Below the pieces are notes generated by a model, which was given only the letters and a program-made list of their open reading frames with translations, was not told where the DNA came from and searched no databases. This document shows positions 12,595 to 25,766 of a DNA stretch of 64,000 nucleotides, one piece after another; position 1 is the first letter of the stretch; each line of letters starts with the position of its first letter. The stretch is from Otis tarda (Eukaryota; Chordata; Aves; Otidiformes; Otididae), in assembly GCA_026413225.1 (NCBI GenBank), contig CM048553.1:21328501-21392500 (forward strand), given 5' to 3'. Position numbers and translations under genes: made by a program.

Positions 12595-14165
12595 CAATCA
12601 CAGAAACATAGAAATGCAGAATCACTGAGTTTGGAGGAAATCTCCAGAGATTGTCCAGAAGTAGTCCGACTCCCAGCTCAAAGCAGGACAATGGAAGCTA
12701 ATGGCAATGCCCAGTGAAATTTTGAATGTAAAGTTTGAAAGTTTTACTTTTTTACACGCACTACAGTGTGTCCACATCTTGCTTGTCCTGAGGAGCCCAG
12801 CAGTGGACACAGCACTGCAGAGGGGTCTCACCAGGGCTGAGCAGAGGGGAAGGATCAACTCCCTTGACCTGCTGGCATTGGTCTTCCTAACACATCCCAG
12901 GAAGCTGATGGCCTTTTTTGCTGCAAGGGTGTGTTACTGACTCATGCTCAACTTCTTGTCCGCCAACATCTCTAGAGCCTTTCCTGCAAATTTGCTTTCC
13001 AGATGGGTGTTCCCAGTCTGTATTAGTGCATGGCGTTATTCTTCCCCAGGTGCAGGACTTGGCATTTCTGTTTGTTGACCTTCATGAGGTTCCTTTTTAT
13101 CCCTTCCTCCAGCCTGTGATGGTCCTTTTAAACAGCAGTGCAGTATTCTGGTGTATGATCCACCCCCCTTCCAGTTTTGTATCAACAAACTTGCTGAGGG
13201 TGCATTCTTCCAGTCCTCAGAAAACTTCCCCAGTCACCATGATCTTTCAAAGATGATCAAGAGTGGCCTCATAATGACATCAGCCAGCTCCCTCAGTATT
13301 TGGGGGTGCATGCCATCAGTTCCCATGGACTAGAGTATGTTCTGTTTGTTCAAACATCTCCTAACCTGATCTTCCTCTACAAAGGGTAAAATTTCCTTTC
13401 TCTGAATTTTCCCACTGATCACAGGGACCTGGGATTGCTGAAGGCCTTACTAGTAAAGATGGAGGTGAGGGAGGTGAGCCTTCTCTGTGTCCTTAGTCAC
13501 TAGGTCCCCTGACTCCTTCAGCAGTGAGTCCACATTTTCCCTAGTCTTCCTTTTGCAGATGATACACCTGCAGAAGCCCTTCTTGTTGTCCTTCATGCCC
13601 CTCCCCAGGCTCCCTAACTCCATTCCTGCATGCTTCGACAGTATCTCTATACTCTTCCTAGGACACCTGTCCTTGCTTCCAGCTCTTGTATGCTTCCTTT
13701 TCACATCTGATTTTAGTCAGGAGCTCTCTGTTCATCCTTACAGACCTCCTGCCACCTTTATCTGACTTCCTGCACATTGGTATAGGTCAATCTTGAGTCT
13801 GGAGGAGGTGATCCTTGAAAATCAAGCAGCTCTCCTGGCCTCCTCTCCAGGGCTATATCCCATGAGACTCCTCTAAGCCCATCCCTGAATAGGCCAAAGT
13901 CTGCTCTCCGCAGGTCAAGGATTGCCATCTTGCTTTTTGCCTTCTACTCTGCTCTCAGGATTCTGAACTCCACCATCACTACAGCCAACGCTATCTCTGA
14001 TCTGCCCTTCTGTAGGGAACCTGACTGGAGGACAGTTAAAGTCTCCCACAAGGACTGAAATCTGCAAATATAAGGTTTCTTCTAGTTGTCTGAGGAAGGT
14101 CTCATCTATTTCTTCTTTCTGCTCAGGGAGTGTGTAGCAGATGTCCACCACAACATCCTATATTG
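12595..14165 (-). mobile_element. Degenerate CR1 LINE with internal deletions
   Basis: Read on the minus strand, three parts of one CR1 are in the right order. At 14,165-13,915 is the end of the ORF2 endonuclease, with VDICYTLPEQ and the conserved GDFN motif. At 13,704-13,330 is the linker and start of reverse transcriptase (DNKKGFCRCIICKRK, then ESGDLVTKDTEKA, then [17 protein letters not shown]). At 13,250-12,790 is the end of ORF2 (SKFVDTKLG, KCQVLHLGKNNAMH, ILPLCSALVRP). At 12,595-12,690 is the 3' tail, with remnants of the ATAGAATCACTGAG-type terminus. The central reverse transcriptase fingers and palm are missing: the region after IIFERSW jumps to the SKFVDTKLG region, where the catalytic double aspartate reads as one. 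A further deletion separates ORF2 from the tail. Stops and frameshifts are frequent. Open frames on either strand here are fragments or shadows of this element. Confidence 0.85.
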
Positions 14166-14224
14166 GTCTGCCTGCTAACTGTGACCCAATAAGAAAATAT
14201 ACCAGTAGGCATGTAAAAAAATAT

Positions 14225-15512
14225 GGAATCTTGAGGAGGAACCAATGTAGATTCTGTAGAGGGAGGTCATGGCCTTGTGTTCCATTGGAGTTCCCTGAAT
14301 AAATCAAAATGAGTTTGTAGACTACAGTCAGTTAATATATCATTTGCTTGGAGTTTTCTGTAGGTTTTTTAACAAAGTCCCTGTCAAAGTACTAGAATAT
14401 AAGTGTCACGGATGAGAAAGAAAGTCCTCTTGTGGATTCTTAGATGTAAAATAGGAAGTAGAATAAGAACAAGCTCAAAATGTGAGAGAGAGACTAATTT
14501 GCATGCCAGAGGAATCTTAGCTGAATCTGATACTCTTCAACATACTCATAAATGGTAAACTATGGCAAGTTTTCATAAATTTGTAGAAGATAATAAAAGT
14601 AAGATGACAACATCTTATCATGATTATACGTTCAGGATAGTAAATACAAAAGCCAGAAGCAAACAACTGATGAAGGGCATGTTGAAGGTAAGTCACTGAG
14701 CAACGCACTGGAAGGTGAACTACTGATAAGGTAATGCACATAGGAAAAACAACACTGACTGAATACACTTCTGAACTAGCTATTATCCCTCATGGAGAAG
14801 ATATTAGAATTTTTTGATAGTTTAAATATTATACTTTTAGAAAAGCAACTACAATGTTAGTAATTTTTAGGAAAGGAATATTGAGCATAGCAAAAATTAG
14901 CCCTATACCATAGAATAAATGCAGTACACCTTAAATGGATGTTCCACTTCTGTCACCAAAAGGCTAGAGTAAAACTAGAACAGCTGCAAAGAAAGGCAAC
15001 AGAAGTATAAATAGCTCACATTGAAAAGATATCTCAATAGATTTGGACTCTGAAGCCTGGAAAACAATTGTCTATTGGAAAAGATGATAGAACTTTATAA
15101 AAATATGACTAAAGAGAAATAAGGAAAAGTAATTGATCATTTCTCATTATACAAAAAGCAGAAAATATAAAATGTAAGTAGCAAGTGGCAACTCAGAACA
15201 AAAACCAGAATAGTTTTGCCAGATAAATCAGAGGTAAACTGTGTAATTCTTTATCCCAAGATGCTGAGTATGCTAAAAGTTTACTTGACTTCAGAAGTGA
15301 CTAGACCCATTCATTGAACGGAAATCCATCAAGGACTACTAAAGATAAAGTAATGACACTTAGATTAATGTCTGAGGTGTAGGTTTCTGGAAGCTGAGAC
15401 AGTGTATTTCAGAACTACCTCTTCAACCTTGCCTTGCTCCTAATCATGTTCTTATATTGTTCCTTAGCTGTGTGCTATGAGCCATTGTCTGCCTCATTGA
15501 AAATAGTTCTCT
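14225..15512 (+). mobile_element. Ancient CR1 LINE copy, plus strand
   Basis: A very diverged copy of a CR1 subfamily, of the kind abundant in turtles and other reptiles, recognised from the order of many short matches to my memory of such consensus sequences. At about 14,330-14,390 there is a reverse transcriptase block (TTTTTTAACAAAGTCCCTG). At 14,530-14,605 the CATACTCATAAATGG region precedes the catalytic motif. At 14,715 is GGTAATGCACATAGGAAAAA. At 14,840-15,110 is the ORF2 C-terminal region, with CTGCAAAGAAAGGCAACAGA and ATGATAGAACTTTATAAAA. At 15,320-15,350 is ATCCATCAAGGACTACTA, near the end of the coding region. The last matches are TCTGGAAGCTGAGAC (15,388) and GCCATTGTCTGCCTC (15,481). 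The reading frame is destroyed. Both limits are approximate. Divergence appears far higher than in the neighbouring copies, which suggests insertion before the bird radiation. Confidence 0.7.
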
Positions 15513-15515
15513 GCT

Positions 15516-18500
15516 GAAAGAGATAACACTTGAAATGTATCGACTGGAAAATTATATAAATGAAGTTATAAGTGAAGAAAAAGTATTAAATTCATCTGAC
15601 CTGGGAATTAAAGAGAATTAAATATGCATTAACAATATCAAAATATTAAAGCACAAAGTATTTCTGAAGACCTACCACTTTTTTTCCACATCCTAAACCT
15701 ATACAAAATCACGTTTGCCCTGTCTATTCAAGAAGCACTATCATCAACCAGTTCTCAAAATTTTTTGTATCCTCAGAAAGCAGAGAACCATATGAAGATG
15801 TTCAACATATTTGAATCATCTCCCTCACTGAGTGATGTAGTATCAGTAGATTTGAAACAATTTTCTGTAAGTTGTTTAAGGTGAAAAGTTTATATTCTGA
15901 ATGAAATAGCAAATAGCACAAGGCAAGCCAGTTCCCAACTTTTTTTTAGGATAGCCTAGCAAAATACACAATGTTTTGTAATTTTGAATAGCCCCATAGT
16001 TCACAATATAACATCCTGTTATTGTCTTGTTTTGCAGCATTTACTACCTTATTCCCACCAAATCTGATTTAAGTCACATCAGGGACATTCACTTTACCTA
16101 ACATGAGGAATCTAATTTAGACACCCTAGTAAGGACAGTAGTCAATGTGAAGTTACAGGTCAAGTAAGCTCCTTCAGAGGACAGTTAAGATTCCTCATTT
16201 TTTCCGCAGTGTTTTTTTAGGAGTGAAAGAAAAATTACTCGCTTCTGTTAGAGGCCTCAAGCTAGGTGAGATGAACAGACCTTTGCAATGACAGGCATCA
16301 GTCCAGCTGGTTGAATATTCATCTTGCTCTGAGTTTCTAAAGAGGAAAATAACTTCTCAAAATTATGCTTTTGTTATTACTGCCTGCTTTACTATGAAAA
16401 CAAAGAGCATATATTCCTGTCTGAGCAAGATAGGAAATGGTCAGCCACTGGCTATCTCTGTCTCCCAGCTCTAGCTTTCAAATCCAGAAGTGCCATCATT
16501 GGAATTCTTTTCCTACAAAGAAAATTATTCAAATAAGAACAATAAGAATATGCTCATCTGACTTTCTAAGCCTTGAAATAATTTATTTTTATGTTTTTGT
16601 TTCAATTATTTTAATTTTTAAAAAGAACAGAGAATATTTTTTTGCCCAAGTAATTTTTCAGAGGTAAGTCTTGAAATGAGATGGTCTGAGCATGCTGCAC
16701 AGAAGATGCAGATTTAATGAAGATATACTTTAAGGAAAGGAGTAATAGCATGTATGAAACAATCCAACATCCAAATGCCCAGTATGACCTACTTCACCAG
16801 GTATCTCGCATGTCTATTGGAGCAAAGAAGATGCAGGGAGAAGTAAAAAGACAAGACTAAAGGAGAGACATAACATACTGTACTGTGTTTGAGGACAGAG
16901 CATGCATTGTTTGACCCTGGAAAGCATGTATTGAGCTGTAAGCCTGTGATGAACAGAGAAACGGAGAAAGGCCACTTTCTGTAGTGGAAATACACCTTGA
17001 AAATGAGTAAGGAAGATGTAGCTATTAAAGTAAAGCTACTGGTAGATATTATGTAGATATTTTATAAGTTGGGTAGGATTTTTCCTCCAAAATAATGTCA
17101 AAGCCTTTTTTTTTTTTTTTAAACTGCCTGATTTAATATTCCATGTGTCCATCTTGCCTCTGGTCTTCCTCGTACCGTTGACTATGAAGAGATCTTTTAA
17201 GGAATTCTGAGGAGTCCTCAAACAGCACTGAATAACAGCGCTATACACCTTTTCTCTTTCTTTCTTTCTCTCTTATCTTTTTCAGCTTTGAAGATCACAC
17301 TACATCTTCATCTCCATCAGTAAGTAAATGAAAGTCACATGTCTCTTTGTCTTACAGAAGGTGGCATAATCTTTGCCTTTTGCACTCTTCTGCCAGCATG
17401 GACTGTTTCACAGGCCAGGAAGACACTTTTTTCTTTGTGGTAGGAAGAGCTCAAAAAGGCAGGAACAGTTGAACATCTTCACAAGGCTGTTTGAAATATG
17501 CCTTGCACGTGAATGCACGTTCCTTTGTGGCACAGGTGCTGCAAGTCATAGGGTATGTTGCACTCTCACGAATCAGGTATTCTAACAGACCTGGCTGAGC
17601 TCAAGAAACATGACCTTTGCCTTTCTTGACTTTATTTCATTATGCCATGAAATGCTTATGTTTCAGGATAGTATGCTCTCTGTGCAAGTACACAAACCAA
17701 AGTGTCATAAAATATTCAAGGCATAAGCTTACCAGGACAGCTAAAGAGGCTGGACCCCATCTTATCTGTAGCATGGACCAGTCACAGAAATGGCCACAAG
17801 CTCTGCTGCTTTTGGCTGGGTCTGCTGCAGGCACAGCTGTTCCTGATCAGAGATAATGGAGATTGTGAGAGATTCAAATCAGCAAATTATTCAAGTCCAG
17901 AATGGCTACACAGGGAGCACAAAAGTGTTTTGAGTGAAGCCATAGAATACTATCACTAGATGATAAATCCAAATGGAAGAGAGAAACCATAAAGTGATAA
18001 ACAAGTGTTATCTTTACTATTCAAATCTTCTCCATTTAGCAAAGTCTAAATGTAGACAGAACAAGCTTTTCTGGTTCCTCTCTCACTTCTTCTTCAATTT
18101 GGAGGAAGCTGTTTTGTTATTCTCAGGGTTTAGAGCTCTCTCAGGCATACCATATACATATAAACAGAAACTAGAGAATGAAGCAATGAAAAAAACCCAC
18201 TATTTTCTTTGCTCTGTTACCAGACAGTTTTGTCAGTGTATATCTACTGGAGCAGAAATGGCTAATTTTGCTTGGGTCATCTCCTTATTCACACACTTGT
18301 TTTACTACTGGCAGTACAGATACTGTCATCAGTTATGATAGAGTTGCTGTAAGAACAGGGCTCAGCGGCTCTTGCTTGTTTCATCTCCTGCCCGAAAAGT
18401 TGTTTCACTCTCAGTTGCACTAAATCCCCACCCTATCAAAAACTTCTGTCTCTATAAAGCTTAGACATGCTTGGTTTTTAAATGAGCCGTACTTGATATT

Positions 18501-21500
18501 TCTTAGGTTTTTCCATTTCTTGATTGGAGTTGTAGGGATTTTTTTTTAAAGAAAGGAAGATTTTCAGTCAGGATGATGTTATCTCATCCTGAGACTCTCA
18601 CAATTTCCACCCTGGATCTAGTAAAACACGCCCTTAGCTCAAAGCACACAAGTAATGCCACTGAGTTCTCAGACTCTGGACTGACACCACTGTAGTCCAC
18701 TCTTACCCTACTATGTAATTCTCTATAAGGAGTAAGTGCAAGATACTGCAGTGTATATTACAATAGTCAGAGCTCAACTTCAGAGCACCAAATCCTGCTT
18801 ATCTTATACTTGGAAGCAGTGACGCTGATGTCGGAGAAAATGCTCAAGTGAGATAGATGAATAGCCCTGTCACAGCTCATCTTTCCAAACTAACATACAC
18901 ACTTCCACTGGATAAATAACAAATCTTCCTGTATACACACTGTGTTATGTTTTTAAAACTGCAGGCTTTACATAAGCCCTGTATAAGTAAAATTAACAAC
19001 AATATGTTTCCCTTTTAATATAAAAATCACACATACAAAAAAATCAACTCTTGGTTTTTTTTAAGGTTTTTTAATCTTTATTACAAGAAAAAAAAACCAA
19101 CAACATTTCAAAGGCATGATTCCCTGCATGTGAAAGTATGCTTTGTTTATATGTTGCTACATTTTAAAACTTCAGGAAGATGCTGGCACACATGGCAATA
19201 AGAAATCCTTGGGATTTCTAGGTGTCTGTTTTAAACAAATACAGCTCTTTGTTTCCTTCTTTTTCTTTCTGAAACAAAAAGGTTATCAGAAATGAAGTGG
19301 AATTTTCCTACCTTTCATTATTAAAGCAGCTCTGCAGAATGCAGTCCCAATCATTGTTCATTTTATCACCCATATTAGGGTATGATAAATTAGCTTCTGA
19401 CTTCTTAAATTACACCGGACTATATCTGCCCTATATGTATTTAAAATTAGGCGTTGTGTAGATGCTCACAAAACATGCCCAGGAACAAGCATTAATAGAC
19501 GTTAGATGGTTCAATTGTGCGAGTTAAACATGATAACTTATTGACTGTCTATTAGTTCAAGCTGCTGCAAATTTCTAACACAGCCATATACTTTGGGTAA
19601 CTACAGAATTTCAGGGCTTTTTTACACTTATTTATTTGTTGTCTAAGGCCAGGACAAGTATCCTTTCCAGACCCAGAAGTGCAATGAAGACATTACTACT
19701 CTCAGCTACTTGTCACTGACAGCTGGGTGAGTGCTGCGGCCTTCACCTCTCTGTGTATGGAGCAGAGTGCAAGTGCAGCTTCCTCCCGGTAACCCCAGTC
19801 TGGTTAAACCTGACTTTGCCTGGTCTATAGGGAAAACTGTTCGTAGGGTCCCTTCTATTAGATGAGCTATGGGATGGTAACCCCTAGCAAAATGCAGGGA
19901 ACAAAGAGGGCACCACTGTCTCCTCTACCAGCACAGATGTTTCCAATATGTCTGCCCCTGCCCTAGTACAAAAGTTGCGCCGGTACAATCAAAGGTCTTA
20001 TCTCATACTAAAACAGTTACATTGGCACAAAAAGATTTGTTCACAAGTTTTTTACTTTTAATTCTAAAAAGTAACATAAGTTAGAGTATCCATAACAGGG
20101 AATTGATTGCTCCAGTTTAACTAATTCAAAGTGGTACAACTTTCCCTTGGACAAGCTCCATTTCTAACTGTCAAGCTGACTTTTTTAACAAATGCTACAT
20201 TTAAAAAATCGCTCTCCCCTCTTCTAGAAAAGCAGTGATGAATACTTTTGTGGGGTTAGTTGTTAGGTTTTGTTTGGTTTGGTTTTGATTTAGAGTGTTC
20301 TATCTCAAAATTCATTCTACAAGTGTTAGAATCAACCACATATGCAAAGTCACAACACAGAAATTTCTGCATCTTCCCCACCTCATGCTCAATTTTTCTG
20401 ATTCACCCAACTTACCTGACTTTAGTGTGAGAAATAATTTGATTATAACAGTCTTTTACACCAGCTACGTGCCCCAGTGTTTTCCAGAACATAACCCTCG
20501 AGAGATAGGCAGTGCTCCTAAAGGAATAACACAAGAATAAAAAAAAAACAAAAAAACCCTTAAATCACTATTCTCCTCTCACCCATTCTTTTCTCATTAT
20601 TTTGCTCATGATTTTCCTCTTACCTGCAGTAAGATATGATTCCAATTAGATATGTTTCCAATGCTATGTGCAATACTGAGCAGCTCTGATTCCTTACGTT
20701 GTCCAGAGTGGAGGATCTGCCAGCACAAATTATGGTTCCTGTCTGACCCATGTGCCAAAAATAGCTTCCCACTGGTACAAAGGTATGAGGGAGAGAGCTG
20801 ATGAGCACTTGGATATCAAGAGATATAGTCAGCTCACAAGGAAGGCCCTATATGCTCAGGAGACAGGCAGTGCTCCTGAGAGGCCAGCACAGACTTAACT
20901 AATGTGTTGTGCTTCCTCTCTTAAGAAATATTGAACAGAACAATGTGACAGCAAGGAAAGGAAATGCATGCCCCCTTTATTATGTGAAGTCAAACCGCAC
21001 ACCATGTTACACTGACCTTCTTGGGTTTCCTGTGTTTTGACTGCCTGCTGTCCCATCCACTTCATTCCTCAAAGGTTAATGAGGCTAAACAAGAGAGAAA
21101 CAAAAAGGTCAGCCAACAAAATGCTGATTTATAGACAAAGCCTAAGGAATGCAAAAGTAATGCAGAACACATTGCTCCTGCATTACTGATACCACGCTAG
21201 AGAAAACCCATAGACACATCTTCAGAAAATGTTGCTGTGCATGAAGTAGAGAAGTGACCCTCTCTCTCAGGTTCAAAAAAGCTGAACCAATGCTATTACA
21301 CCCAAAAGGCTGAAGTTCCTGTTTCATTATAACTGTGGCATAGTGAAGAATGACAAAGAGGGAACCAGGGATGAGGTCAGGAAAATTACTGTACCTCTCT
21401 AACTAATTGCCTGCTTATTGGAGAAGGTACATGTGGGAGAAGGCTAAGGTTTGCCTCCCAGCTGACCATGTCGCCTCTGCTCCTTACCTTCAAGCTCAGA

Positions 21501-24500
21501 GCTTTCACCAAGGCCATGTAAGTGCTGGTTTTCACAGAAAATCTGCTACTTTCAGAGGTGGTACAAGCAAGTGTATTACAGCTGGATACTTCTGTCACCA
21601 AGGCTGAGAGTAGAAAAGGGCAGAGAATCTGTCCCTCAACCCAAGTGACAACCCAGAATAATGTCTAAAGAACAATTTATGATAAGAACATTTTTCTGTT
21701 GTAAAATTTTGATCCTTTAGGACCCCAGCTTTTAATTGGAAATGACACTACACTCAATAGGAGGAAATGTCTAGTCAAAAAGAGCAAGGAAAGAACCATC
21801 CATTCCTTCCCATAACTGTCTATCTGAGCAGGGACTTAAAGCTGTTATTTTTAACAGGAGGAGGGATGATTTCTTTCTGATTCAGAACTCAGGATTCCTG
21901 GAGTTCTGATTTGTTTCAGAAAAATGCAAATTTTTAACTTCAAAAAAATTTTTAGAAATCTATTCCTAGTGTTGGAAGCAGAGTAAGTATTGCTTTAAAA
22001 TAATCTGCTAAAATAAACCTTACACAGATCTCTGTCTATTTAAAAAGGGAATTTGTTTCTTTAGGTACATTTCTTTGTCAAGCAACAATTTAAAAGAAAG
22101 CAGTAGATTGCAAAGCCCTTCCTGGGCTTCTTCTCTAGTTAATAAGGATGCTGAAGAAACTACTACTGCTGAAAAGTACCAGGAAGTTGTAGGACTGTAG
22201 AATTACATCAAAATAGCTAGAGCATCAGATTTGAATGAATAGTCTATAAACAATAAACCTCTCTACAAGAATGATGCGGAAAAAATATTGCACCTTTGTG
22301 CTTGCAAAACTGCCCTTTACAGTTAAATTAAACAATTTTAAAGTTACCTTAGTATACATCCTCAGCAGTAAAGCTAAATAGTGAAGGAAGAGGAAAACAA
22401 AAAGAGAGGATTGTTTTCTTAGCAAAGTGAACCTCCTTCATTCTTTGACAAAATTAAAGCATAAATTTCATTATCCAGAATATGTTACTTGCTGCAGGGT
22501 TAAAAAAAAAAGAATAAAAATTAATGAATAATCCAACATAGCTGATTCCAGTAATTACAAAGCATAAAATTATACTAAAGATCTCAAAATACTGTCTTAT
22601 GTTTTATAGGTCTCCACAATCTCTTTCTGGTTTGTTGCCTTTTTAAGGGACGGTAAGTGAGGCACCAGCACCTGTCACTAGGACGCTAAACAAATAATGT
22701 GTCTTCCCTTGCATGGACCACTGGAAGGAAATTGCTGCCTGGTGCTCCTATTACCTCTCCCTTGACATAAATTATGAGCCACTTACAATGATGTAAAAGG
22801 ATAGGTTGTTTTTTTTTTTTTTCTTTGAGTGGAAACTTACCTGCTGAATACTCTGGAGCTTTGATTAATGTTTCTGCCCCATTTTGTATGAGAGCTAGGA
22901 AACTAAATATAGTTGGTACTCAATAACTGCATCAGTATAGTGAACAATAATGAGCCGTGGCTGGGAACAACTGAAGACTCCAAGTTGCTAATGGCATAAA
23001 TGAGACCTGTTGCAGATCTGGAGGCTGAATCAGAACGGGAACTTCTCCAACCTCAGTCACAATGGTAATGAAATAACCTACTATATACTTAGAAATTTTG
23101 AGTAAGGAATACTAAACACAGCACTGCATCAGTAGCTGTGGGATCTGTCTCCTACCGCTGGGAAGCAGTTTCCTGAGGTATTTCTTCTGTGCTAAATTAT
23201 TGATGGCTGTTATATTGCCTTGGAAAAAAAGGAGATACATGAGGCAGTCAGTGCCCCGGAGGCACTAGCTGATAGTGATCCTCCTGTTCAGGGACTGCAG
23301 GTAGTGCAAATGTGGCCAGCATCCACAAGGAAGTTTAAGCTTAAGGAATTTCTTGTAGTAGTTTGCATAACTATGCAAGGATATCAGTTTCCCTACAGAA
23401 GCTGGATATGACAGCAGAAGGGACGCAGCATAGGAAAGGGAGGGTAATCCCCTTTTGTTTTAACCAGCTGTAAACACAAAGGCTAAGTTCAGAGTCAGTT
23501 ACTACAATTGCAAGTTTCTCTTTTTGAAGAAAAAGCTACTCATTATTTAGATCTATTCACATACAGTAGTATTACTGGCACATTATTAAACCTGTTGGAA
23601 GTAAATTTGTTTGCTTTTCTCCAAGCTACAACAACCTGCAATCTAAGTGACCTTTTGAAGTCTAGGTCTGCAGGCCCAAACATGTACATTTCACTGTTTT
23701 CATGTGGCCAGAGATGGATGCCTGAAAGTCCACAAAACAATGTCTCAGGCCAAAGACTCAGGGTTTACTGTTTAAGGAAAATCTTTACTGTGTGGAAGGT
23801 GGAAGTGGAGAAGGAGGGACTGTGAAATGGCATCTGGAAGAGATTCCAGGAGCCCATCTAATCCTGCCCTCCACGTGGCCACCGATTTTGGTCCACAAGT
23901 GAGTTTCCTTCACATTCAGATATTTCCTGATGCACCAGCTTCCTCTGGAACAAAGTCCATACACTTGCTATTTTTTACAATATATTACTTTTTTAACCAA
24001 TAAACACACATACACACCCCTCTATATATGCATGCAGACACATAAATAAAGATTATAGTGATTAGGTATGAAGCAGTAGTTGGATGACACACAAAATAAC
24101 ATAATTTAAAAGATAAAAGGACCGTCGAGGTTGCTCAAAAGAATGTATGAGTTTATACTACAAGGCTACTTGGCCAAGCGCAGGCAAGAATATTTATTAT
24201 TTCATAGGTTTTACACACAATATGAACCATTAGTGTTATTTAGTCTAAAATTTTGCACAACAGAAGTTATAAATATTGTGAGGCATTTAGCAGATCTTAC
24301 TTACAGCCTGGCAACATCAGCTCAGAGGAAGACAAAAAAGATAATAACGAATATATTTTTCTAATATTTTAAGGAGATAGACAATGCAATACAGGTCTCA
24401 CTATATCAGTCAGACTACTGTTACAGATACATTCCTATATCCTGTCAGAGAAAACTATGAACACAGTTAAAAGACAATTATGCAAAAGTGCGTCTGTGGG

Positions 24501-24786
24501 GGAAAAATTGCTATTTTCTGCAAGCATTGCAGGATTCTTTTAGGCATAAGTTATTGAATTTCCAAATAGAGAGCTCAGAAATATTAAAAAGAAGGCTATA
24601 TTAATTACAAAATAAATTACCTACTTCTTGTTGATTTGATTAAACAAAATGAAAAATTGAGTCAGCTGAAGAAAATGAGAATAAGGTAAATTAACTGGGT
24701 TTAGATATACCTTATTAGGCATGTCTATGTCTTTAGAGTACAGAGTGAGGCAAATAGCCACATCTGAACCATCACACCGGGCACGG
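15516..24786. other. Long stretch without recognised genes
   Basis: About 9.3 kb with no exon, RNA gene or dated transposon that I can support. The longest open frame is 121 codons (17,973-18,338, plus strand). It is rich in Phe, Leu and Cys, without a domain, and unsupported. T-rich runs occur at 17,106-17,120 and 22,809-22,822, and a TTTC-rich patch at 17,252-17,282. A moderately GC-richer patch at about 19,700-19,870 shows no coding signal. Confidence 0.55.
17106..17282. repeat. T run and TTTC-rich patch
   Basis: A run of 15 T at 17,106-17,120 is followed by ordinary sequence and then an imperfect CTTT/CTCT repeat at 17,252-17,282. Both are low-complexity tracts. No retrocopy body with a polyadenylation signal is visible on the antisense side. 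Confidence 0.65.
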
Positions 24787-24960
24787 CCATCTGTGTTGGT
24801 TTTGTTTAGTGAAAGGGAGCGATGGCAGCAGCTTCTGCAAGAAGCTGCTGGAAGTTTCCCCTTTGTCTGGTGGACTCAGCACAGTCTAGGGCGGACCCGC
24901 CGCTGGTCAGGGCCGAGCCAATTGGTGATGGAATGTTCCCTGATAGCACCTCTGCGATAA

Positions 24961-24970
24961 TGTATTTAAG
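24961..24970 (+). promoter_or_regulatory. TATA-like box of the 24.8-kb LTR
   Basis: TGTATTTAAG sits about 170 bases into the LTR, downstream of a CCAAT-type site (GAGCCAATTGG near 24,913). This is the expected place for the U3 promoter. The TATTTAAG form is a weaker TATA variant. Confidence 0.5.
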
Positions 24971-25277
24971 AAGGGGAAAAATAAAAAAAAAAAAAAGAAG
25001 AAGAAAATGTGAAGAAGCTGAAGCAGGAGCAGAGAGAGGGAGGCGCGAGCCTTGTGGGCCTTGTGGGCCTCACCCTCTGGCCTCCCGCCGGGTGGCCGCC
25101 TGGGCCTGACTTGGCCCAGCCCGGCTGCAAGAAGTGGAGAGAGGAGATGTGAAGAGAATGTGAGAGGCATCTGCCTGAGCTGATTGTGAATAATTTCTTG
25201 TGAGAGGAACAGTTGCAGATGCCAAGGTCAGTGAAGAAGGAGAGGGAGGAGTAATGCAGCTCCTGGCCAGAATTCCC

Positions 25278-25385
25278 CTGCAGCCTGTGGTGATGACCAT
25301 GGTGAACCAGGTTGTCCCCTTGCAGCCCATGGAGGTCCACGGAGGAGCAGAGATCCACCTGCAGCCCATGGAGGACCCCATGGTG
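25278..25385 (+). repeat. Imperfect 39-42-bp tandem units inside LTR
   Basis: The word TGCAGCC followed by CATGGAGG or a close variant recurs at 25,279, 25,321 and 25,360, giving spacings of 42 and 39 bases. The units are GC-rich and diverged. Such an internal array lets the LTR length vary between copies by slippage or unequal exchange. Confidence 0.65.
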
Positions 25386-25756
25386 GGGCAGGCAGATGCC
25401 TGAAGGAGGCTGTGGCTCATGGAAGGCCTGTGCTGGGGCAGCTGTTCTGGAGAGACTGCACCCCGTGGAAGAGATGACCCACGCCGGAGCAGTTCATAAC
25501 AGACGATAGCCTGTGGGGTGGACCCCAGGATGGAGCAGAAGAGGAATGTGAGGAGTTCTTCTCCTGAGGAGAAAGGAGCAGCATTAAAGCAATATGTGGT
25601 GAACTGACAATAACCCCCATTCCCTATTCCCCTCTGTGTCTCTTGAGGCAGGGGGAAGGAGGTAGAGATAATTGAAATTAAGTTAAGCCTGGGAAGAGGG
25701 AGGGGTGGGGGGAAGTTGTTTTGTTCTCTTCCACATGATCCTGCTTTGGTTTTAAT

Positions 25757-25766
25757 AATAAATAAA
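25757..25766 (+). promoter_or_regulatory. LTR polyadenylation signals (two overlapping AATAAA)
   Basis: AATAAA occurs at 25,757-25,762 and 25,761-25,766, about 180 bases before the LTR end. This would mark the R region, with the following part as U5. The motif is common in AT-rich DNA, but its position within the LTR supports the call. Confidence 0.55.

Noticed and set aside
13187-13256. Plus-strand frames at 12.9-13.8 kb as host genes
   Set aside because: They are antisense shadows of the degenerate minus-strand CR1, whose own motifs are recognisable in order.
17973-18338. 121-codon plus-strand frame
   Set aside because: No domain, no splice or promoter context, and AT-driven composition. 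Frames of this length are expected by chance across six frames of 64 kb.
24721-25620. Cluster of overlapping open frames on both strands, up to 130 codons
   Set aside because: They lie inside the 24.8-kb LTR and result from its GC-richer, tandemly repetitive sequence. None resembles a retroviral or host protein.
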